From: Capitulum mitella
Taxonomy: Eukaryota; Arthropoda; Thecostraca; Pollicipedomorpha; Pollicipedidae
Direction of reading: 5' to 3'
Length of the DNA stretch: 64,000 nucleotides
Assembly: GCA_030062745.1 (NCBI GenBank)
Contig: CP099839.1
Coordinates: 31,602,904 to 31,666,903 of the forward strand
Both the position numbers and the translations under genes were made by a program. Below are positions 57,235 through 64,000 of the stretch, in pieces. The notes under the pieces are model-generated. The model was not told the DNA's origin. It did no database searches and saw only the letters and a list, made by a program, of their open reading frames with translations. The stretch's first letter is position 1. Every line of letters starts with the position of its first letter.

Positions 57235-58459
57235 CCCTATTCCCGGAAAACGGGTGGGGGGGGGGGGGGCTGAATGCGCTCCCCTCGGGTTTTTTGCTTG
57301 TCAGTTCCAGCGTTTTTGACGCAGCTTCACGAAGCATGGTGACTTTTCCTAGCTATTATTTCTATGTATTGTAAATTCTATGTATGTATTGCATTTATAA
57401 TTCTATTTTGATCACGGGCGGAACCAGGCTACGCTTTTGGGAGGCATCTCAAGCCATTTTTGGCCCTGTCGAGGGTCAAAGAAAAATGCTGCCAAAAACA
57501 TCGTTTTTAAGATAGAACTTCAGACTTTATATGGAAATATAGGTCAGTAGTTGGGCAGCATACAAATACAATTTCACTGGTCTAAAACCACTTTACGAGG
57601 TCAGGTCAAAACCAAAAGTCAAAATTTGGTTTCACAGTAATAATTATGGCGTTCTTTTAAATGCCACATTCGGATTATATTTGACGCAGAAGGGTGCCCT
57701 CTACTTGTGTACTCAGTTTCAAGTTGATATCAGGTCTGATCACGGAGCTATGACCTAAAACGTCACTGCGCGCACCCACAACAGCCGTGAAATGGAATTT
57801 TAGAAGTAGAGTAAATCCAAATGATTGGGAACGTTTTCAGATCATACGAAATGCACACAAGATCATTTCAAGTGACTCTCAGGTCACTGGAGGTCACTTA
57901 AGGCCAAAGGTCGTAAGTTGGCCTGAAGAACATGTGACCATGACATTCCCCCTTTTTCATGTCCCTGGCACCGTCTATGCTAACATTATACAAACATTGT
58001 AATGCGATTTGCACTTCTTCAGCATCGCATGACTAGCAAAAGCTAAAAAAGTATTTGTAACTTTCTTGTTCATACAGTTTTTGAAAAAGCAATCCCCCTA
58101 TTTTCGGAGCCCTGTGAACGCCTAAGAATTTTCCCGAAATTTGGAATGTATGGGCCAATGGTAAAAGAACAATCCATAATCTCTCGATTTATGTCAATTT
58201 CATCAAAATCGGTCTGTAAACAGCAGAGTTATAACAAGTCCAAAAATATCCCCCATTTTGACTTTTTTGCCCCTGTATCCACCTCTTGAATATTTCGAAA
58301 ACTTCTTTTTTTAAAGGTAGTTAACGTCATGGCAAACTGATTGCCGTTTGTCGCGATGAGGTCGGATGTGTTGTTCTCGAGATCTCAGGGGGAGCCGAAT
58401 CGCCCTCCCCCCACCTCCGCCGGGAATCGGCCGTATGGTCTAGCCTTCCGGGAACAGGG
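57235..58459 (-). mobile_element. TTAA-flanked element, family 1, copy 3 (inverted)
   Basis: TTAA (57231-57234) then CCCTATTCCCGGAAAAC with a G-run. The other end is TTCCGGGAACAGGG and TTAA (58460-58463). The body is the reverse complement of copies 1 and 2: GGCTAGACGGTATGGCCGAT appears inverted near 58425-58445, and the CTCGAGA...CAAACGGCAATC block inverted near 58340-58383. Intact TTAA on both sides suggests it is the youngest or best preserved. Confidence 0.87.
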
Positions 58460-58464
58460 TTAAC

Positions 58465-59490
58465 CGTGTTCATAGTTTCTCCTAGGGGACCAAAGATGCA
58501 AAACACTGCCCGTTTTTTTTCTTTTGAAACGCATCGACATTAGCCGTAGCGAGGAAATAGATACAGTCATACGAGAGTAAGTGCCTATGGGTGTAAAATC
58601 AGAAGAAACATTGGTATGAAGAATTCAGTTCTAAAAACATTCATCCAGAGCAAAAAAGCATTTTTAGTTATTCTTTTCCCAAAAAAGATTTTCTGTGGTA
58701 TTCCGTATTTAATACGAAAAGGCAATGGGCAAGATATCCCTTAAAAATCCGACTTCTTGTTTTGTTCAGTGGTCCTATTCGACAGTACTATTTTACAGGG
58801 TATGCATTTTCAGTTTCGGTCTCAGTTTGCTACGGTTTCTATCGGGTTTTCGCACTTTTGCGCTGTATGATTATTACGCTGCATAAATTATTTCACTGAC
58901 AATGTTGAGTAGGGTCGGAAAGAAAGACGAAATTACCTATAAGCGTACTCAGCAAATAAACTCAGTTGGCCCAGTTGAGGAGGGGCCTGGGTATGTGCTG
59001 CCCAAATCTTCACATTCAGCGATTCGGAGAGATAAGCGAATGAAATGCAATAGTTCTCTGTTTTCATAAGGCCAGGCTGGTGGAGGACTATGACCTGCCA
59101 AATGCATCTCTCCCAAAATGGATCTGGCTGCACCATTAGATGGCTCATACACTACAGACTCGTGATTTGATGCATGATAAGATAAATGCTAAGGTTCCCT
59201 AAATTTAGACCAGTTACCGGGTTCATGGGTCTCCCTTCAGAGCAAACTTGATGCAGATTATTTTATTTCGATGGAAAGTATCAAATAGTGTCAAATATTG
59301 GTGTAGACTGTCCAAACCAAACTCATTTTTGTCGTGGAGCCCTCCTTGCCAATGGTATATAAAATTAAGCCGTGGTACTTACCTACCTAAATATTGCATT
59401 TTCAGACAGATTTTAGTCAATAGGCACGAAAAAGGACATTTCCCCTGACTGCGGAATAGCAGTGGAGATCAGTGCTATGTTGTTAGGTGA
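58465..59490. other. No supported gene
   Basis: AT-rich; short frames only. Confidence 0.4.
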
Positions 59491-59499
59491 GCCGGGAGC

Positions 59500-60240
59500 T
59501 AGTTTTGATGGCCACGTCCATTCAGTTCGTGAAGGACGTTAACAGTTCTGCCAAACGCACCGCTCCGTATGAATCCGACGAGGGGGAGGTAGTGCAGAAA
59601 CCTCTGAGAATACATGTCCCCCGGTGGTGAGTGCTTGCCACAGCCAACAGGCGGCCTTTCGACCAATATGGTCACATGGCGGTGGCGGAAACCCTGACCA
59701 CTGTGGAAGCCGACCGGAGTGTGCGAGGGAGATGAAGGCAAAGATAACTGGGGTCAATCGAAAGGCCTCTCAGTCCACAACTTTCGTAGCCCTCACAATG
59801 GCATCGGCCATATACCAGCCCTGCGAGCTGGTGGCAGCCTCCCTGCAAGGCTCGTCAAGCATATCCAGGTCAGCCCTGTCTTCAGCAGGCCTGCTGCGCC
59901 GCCAACCTCAGACCCTGAGAGAAGGGGCTTAGAGGAGGCAGCGAAGGAGGCGGAGGAAAGTCTGCCCATAGAAGGCGAACAAAGGCGCCTGCTAAAACCC
60001 GCCACGACAGCCAGGTTGTGGAGAAGTGCGTCCAGGAACGACTGAGTCGTCCCACCTCGCTGCACTGGAGGGTCTGGATCTGTTGCTGGCAACACTTAGT
60101 AGCAGATTTAGTGCGCCTGTACTCCTGCTCGCTGCTCGCAGGGGGTAGGTCCTTCAATGCCCTCTCTTTTCGCTCTTATGCCATCTCAGCAGCAGAGCTG
60201 GGTGAGCTGAAGCTGCCGTCATCCATCAATCCGGTCTGAC
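59500..60240 (-). pseudogene. Decayed minus-strand coding region, unidentified
   Basis: On the minus strand, segments with coding texture follow each other in different frames: ALKDLPPASSEQEYRRTKSA (from about 60160), LDALLHNLAVVAGF (about 60030), EDRADLDMLDEPCREAATSS then QGWYMADAIVRATKVVD (59880-59780), and a further open stretch to 59499. GC content is higher than the flanks. Repeated frame switches suggest an old pseudogene or retroelement gag-like remnant. I recognise no family. Confidence 0.35.
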
Positions 60241-60244
60241 TAAG

Positions 60245-61020
60245 CTGTCAGATGTTAGTGCTGTCTGGGGCATTTTATCAGGCTCCTGAGTCGGTCAGTG
60301 ACATGGGGAAGCGCTGAGATGCATGGACGGTCCCGCGAGGGCATGTTCAAAGACGATGAACGCATTGATCGTATGTGTCCCATGCGCCGTGGCCTCGGCG
60401 GAGAGATCCTTCTCCATGCTACGTAGGTCAAAAACGTACCTACGGTCCACAATGGGCCAGGCCCGGCTCACAAACTAGGTACATGGCAAGTGCGCGGTGA
60501 CAGGCCGCTGACTGTGAATGTCGCAGAGCTGAAGGCTGACTTTGTACGAAAGACTTCCAAGCGTAAGTTGACGTTCGGTCGAATCTAGACGCCGAATCGC
60601 CGGAACAGAAGCTAAAGCTGAGGATTCGCATTAGGAGAATTCGAAAAGATTCGAGTCCTGAAAACGAAAATTGTAATCGCTGAAATTGGGGTTAAAATCG
60701 CAAAACATATTCGAATCATGAAAACCAACATTTGGATACGCATATGGATGTATTCAACTATGCACTATGGTCAAATTTTCTATACAAAACACAGTTCAAT
60801 GCGTGCATATCATTGTCGTACCGGCCTGTCTGGGTCCCCTGTCTTGCTCTTTTGTGTCGGTTGTTGACGAACCCAACTACTGTGGTCATGTTCCTCCACG
60901 GACCATTTAGTCAGAATCCATTTACCAGGGATGAACAAAAAGCTATCGGCCCAACCTAGATGCAGTGCACGAAAAGCAACGACATTAAGACGTGATTTAC
61001 GTTGATCCAATATAAACGTC
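60245..61020. other. No supported gene
   Basis: 60600-60730 has repeated gattcgaaaa/cgaatc words. Otherwise short frames. Confidence 0.4.
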
Positions 61021-61025
61021 CATGC

Positions 61026-61250
61026 TCGTTTTCAAATTCCTAACCTTGGTATTTCCTGTTTTACAGACATTTTTTTAATAAAGGTTTCGGAGAACTGTAA
61101 AAATGGAGAAAATTAAGACATATACCTTGGCTCTGTACCACCCCGCATGCAGGTTTTCAAATACCTAAACTTGATACAAATGGTTTTAAACATTTGTATT
61201 TTTTTTTCGTAATCCAAAGTTAGCAAACCTGTAAAAATGGCGAAAAATGG
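61026..61250. repeat. Diverged tandem duplication, unit about 125 bp
   Basis: TTTTCAAATTCCTAACCTTG...CTGTAAAAATGGAGAAAA recurs as TTTTCAAATACCTAAACTTG...CTGTAAAAATGGCGAAAA about 125 bp on. Confidence 0.65.
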
Positions 61251-61254
61251 GATG

Positions 61255-63865
61255 CGTGCAATCATTCAAAAATCTTTATATGTCAAACATAACGTCAGGA
61301 AATTGTGAACGATGCTCAAGAGACACTTGCGACATACCTCCTTCGTTTTCCAGAATGAAAAGGACGCTAAATGATGCGGAAACACATGTCCACTGTAGGT
61401 GGCGAACTTTCTCAACAATCCTCAGCACCGCAGGGGGGAGGGGTGTCGGGGCAGCTGCCCTAACTTTTTCCAAATTAACAATGGCCTTGTGGGAAGGACT
61501 ACCCCTGAGGATTGACCCTACTGTGAGGAATCGACCCAAAATGCGTCTCTGCCCTCCCTTTCTGTGGGGGAGTTTCCTCACCCCTGTCAACACCCCCAGG
61601 CGGTGAAAATATTAACTTTTATGTTTATCTGAAATATTTTGTTTTTCACTACGCAGTCCGAAGGACCCGAGCCTGCTATTGTCTCTTTTACATCCATCAA
61701 AACTTTATAAGACTTCATATGTGTCAAGCAAACATAAATAAATGGCAGAGCGCAATCTCGTTTTTTCCGCATTTTCACAAGTCTTCAGAACTTTGACCGC
61801 ACAAACTCAAGCAAAACGAGAAATGCCTATGATATTGCCAAGACTATCCCAGTTTTCCCGTGGCAGCCTGACTTCACTTTTCCACGTTGCAGTTATGGAG
61901 TTGGGTCGTCAAAGAGCTCCAAAAAGACCCCAACTTTATTTGGGCTCCAATACGTATGCACGGTTTTGAAATTAATTTTCGGTAAAGTGGAGGGTATCAG
62001 ACGTTAAATCCACGATGACGTCGAAACAATGGACAGTATCACGGGCGGAGTATGATGCGAACAATCCAAAACTGAACTTGGACTAGCGACAGTTCAGCTA
62101 ACCATATACAAAGGAACTTTTGTTGCCAGCTGGTGTAATATGCTTCCAAAGGTTTCCTTTTTTCATCTGCCGTATTGGGGAAGTGGACCACTCCGCATCT
62201 TTGCAAGAACAAAAAACATCACAGGAATTTAAAACATTTTCAGCCGATCAAAAGGTGCGTCCTTAACGTTTAAGGTTCCGCTGAAACTTTAGAATTTCAG
62301 GACGATGTGCGTATGCACTGGAAATTTCATCACATGCCGTACTGACAGCCATGTGATGCTAGATGTCGGCCCAGTGCCGACTGTCATGTACGTCATGCCC
62401 CTTGTGGAATCGTCTTTACACTTCAGATGTTTCGCTATGTTAGCTGCCGTAGTCGGCGTGATGTTGGCTGGTGGTCGGCTCAGTTGTTTGCCGTCGTGAC
62501 GGCGTGCCCGGCGACGGTAAGCGCGGGAAAGGGGACAGGAAACGGTGGGGCCGGGGGCAGCTGAGGGACGATCCGTACCGGCAGATATCCTTCAGCAGAC
62601 GTGACACCATCGCTTGATCCCGGGCTCCTCTGCGTTACGAGTGGTTCGCCGTTATCGTCTCATGTCCTGAAAGTTATTTCGGTCGCGATTCGAGGCCTTC
62701 ATTTCCGGATTGAGAGAAGTGTGAATGTCAGATTCATATGTTAACTAAAAATCGCACGTTAAATGACCGATTTACCTCCTGAGTTGTGAATGGGTGGCAT
62801 GTCTTCAGTGTTAATTACAGTGATTCTTTGTGAACGGATGGTAGTTAGATACTCGCCGTGTCGAGTACACAGAAATTCTGAGCGAATGGTTATAACCGTA
62901 GACAACTTTTTAGGAGACAGCTGTCTGGCCGGAATCGAGAACGGCATGCGTTAAGTCAATGTTGTGTCGGAAGTAGTTCTTCACTGTGGAAAAAAACCCT
63001 GCACCACGACATTTTAGAGGATGGCCTATTACGATCATCCCTTTATCCAGAAACAGGGCGATCATTCATTTCCTTTCGAAAGATAATCGCTGGATGATCC
63101 ATGTTTATCTGTCTAAATTCATTTAAATGTCTTACAAAGAGAATTTACACCGATCAGCTGTCCCATCGCAATACCCTGTTAGTCGTCCTGTTATCATGTG
63201 CATGTTCACAAAAACTTCATCGTTGATCTGTTTACATTTTACAACCACCATTTATCATTCTTGAATCCATGTGAAAGTCAATGATTGTCATTCACTTCTT
63301 TTGCGCCTATCCAGACGTTGTCATGTCAACATGCTGAGGTTATCCAGCACTAATCACGGCTTGACATCCTAGTCCATACCCTGCCATTATCTCCCCATAA
63401 CCCACTTCCTGTCATACAACTGTCAACCATGAAACCACTGGAAATCTTTGCCAAGTCTACTACTGGTCCATTACATCCTCTACGCGATACTCGTCCCCTA
63501 GCCGTGTCGAGACAAACCCAAAAAAACAAAATACAAAGTTTATTCTATACCACACGCCGCAAAGCGCTAGTACAACCACAATGTACGCAACGGTGCACTG
63601 TGGATGTCACCCACAGCGCACGAAAAAAGGCTCGCAGCCAAGTATTCAGCTCTGGTCCACATCTTGCGCCCCTGACCTGATCCAGTAGTGGTCCGGTAAG
63701 GCCCGCGGCTTCTCACGGTAAAGGTCTGCTACCTAATCATGACCTTCTCCCGGATCCAGTTCCCAGAGGACCTCTGTGCCATCCTCGGGGTGTTTTGCTT
63801 CACACCCCACTCCCACAGCTTCTCAGCCACAAAGTTCATGATGTCTGCTCAAAATCTTTTCACTA
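61255..63865. other. No supported gene
   Basis: A GC block with hairpin-like ggggcagctgcccta (about 61450) resembles other transposon ends. A GC-rich patch at 62500-62600 has a donor-like gacg|gtaagc. No exon can be assigned. Confidence 0.35.
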
Positions 63866-63870
63866 TTTAT

Positions 63871-64000
63871 TAAATACGAAATGCGAGATGCACAGCAGCA
63901 CCACCTCCTGCACTAAGTCATGTGTACCTGCCACTAGCATGCGTTCCACGTATACCTCGAAATCAAGCGCTGTACTCAGGATTGCTGCGTCCGCTCCGAT
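63871..64000 (-). CDS. Possible 3' end of a gene running in from the right edge
   Basis: The minus strand is open from the window edge to a stop at 63871-63873. It includes DAAILSTALDFEVYVERMLV and then a Val/Leu-rich stretch, with AATAAA overlapping the stop. The texture looks coding, but only 42 codons are visible and I recognise no family. Confidence 0.25.

Overview
The window looks like repeat-dominated nuclear DNA of a metazoan, most likely a marine invertebrate. Reasons: spliced transposon genes with GT-AG introns and AATAAA signals, TA- and TTAA-flanked cut-and-paste elements, microsatellites, and DNA crowded with dispersed TGACCT/AGGTCA motifs. I cannot name the species. There is no operon structure. 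I recognise no conserved host gene, tRNA or rRNA. Almost everything that can be supported is a mobile element, a relic of one, or a tandem or inverted repeat.

1-12 kb. A perfect 74-bp palindrome lies at 772-845. A complete pogo/Tigger-type transposon (2256-5814, TA target duplication) encodes a two-exon transposase with psq and CENP-B-type helix-turn-helix regions, an intact DDD triad, a 9-residue tandem repeat and a C-terminal PHD finger. An internally deleted relative lies at 7752-9484. Between them is the first of several TTAA-flanked elements (5993-7202). A long inverted repeat with a nested hairpin covers 9548-11321.

12-28 kb. Further TTAA-flanked elements occur at 13065-14560 (two head-to-head ends), 16749-17925, 24840-25834 and 26790-28110. 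A ~240-bp satellite inside a larger inverted-repeat element covers 18089-20128. A second long inverted repeat (21881-23639) encloses a hAT-like terminus and a TTAA-element end.

28-36 kb. A frameshifted transposase-like gene fragment (28507-28960) lies next to a piggyBac element whose two ends are both visible (29090-31372). Its transposase is a relic: the first catalytic Asp position is Gly, the segment with the second Asp is missing, the N-terminal part is frameshifted, and the 3' end is partly duplicated downstream. Weak candidate exons follow.

36-64 kb. This part holds a CpG/GC-rich island (about 37.04-38.48 kb), a 32-bp perfect palindrome, three arrays of one degenerate ~21-bp GGGCCCCTG minisatellite class, a ~34-bp minisatellite, two more copies of the first TTAA family (42126-43329 and 57235-58459), one element of a fourth TTAA family (46641-47907), a decayed unidentified coding region (59500-60240, minus) and a possible 3' exon at the window edge.

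The main theme is the TTAA group: at least four sequence-distinct families of about 1.0-1.3 kb, each with CCC-starting ends and a GC hairpin just inside the termini, lying beside a piggyBac element that uses the same TTAA target. They carry no transposase and are probably non-autonomous. Whether piggyBac or another TTAA-targeting superfamily such as Kolobok mobilises them cannot be decided here.
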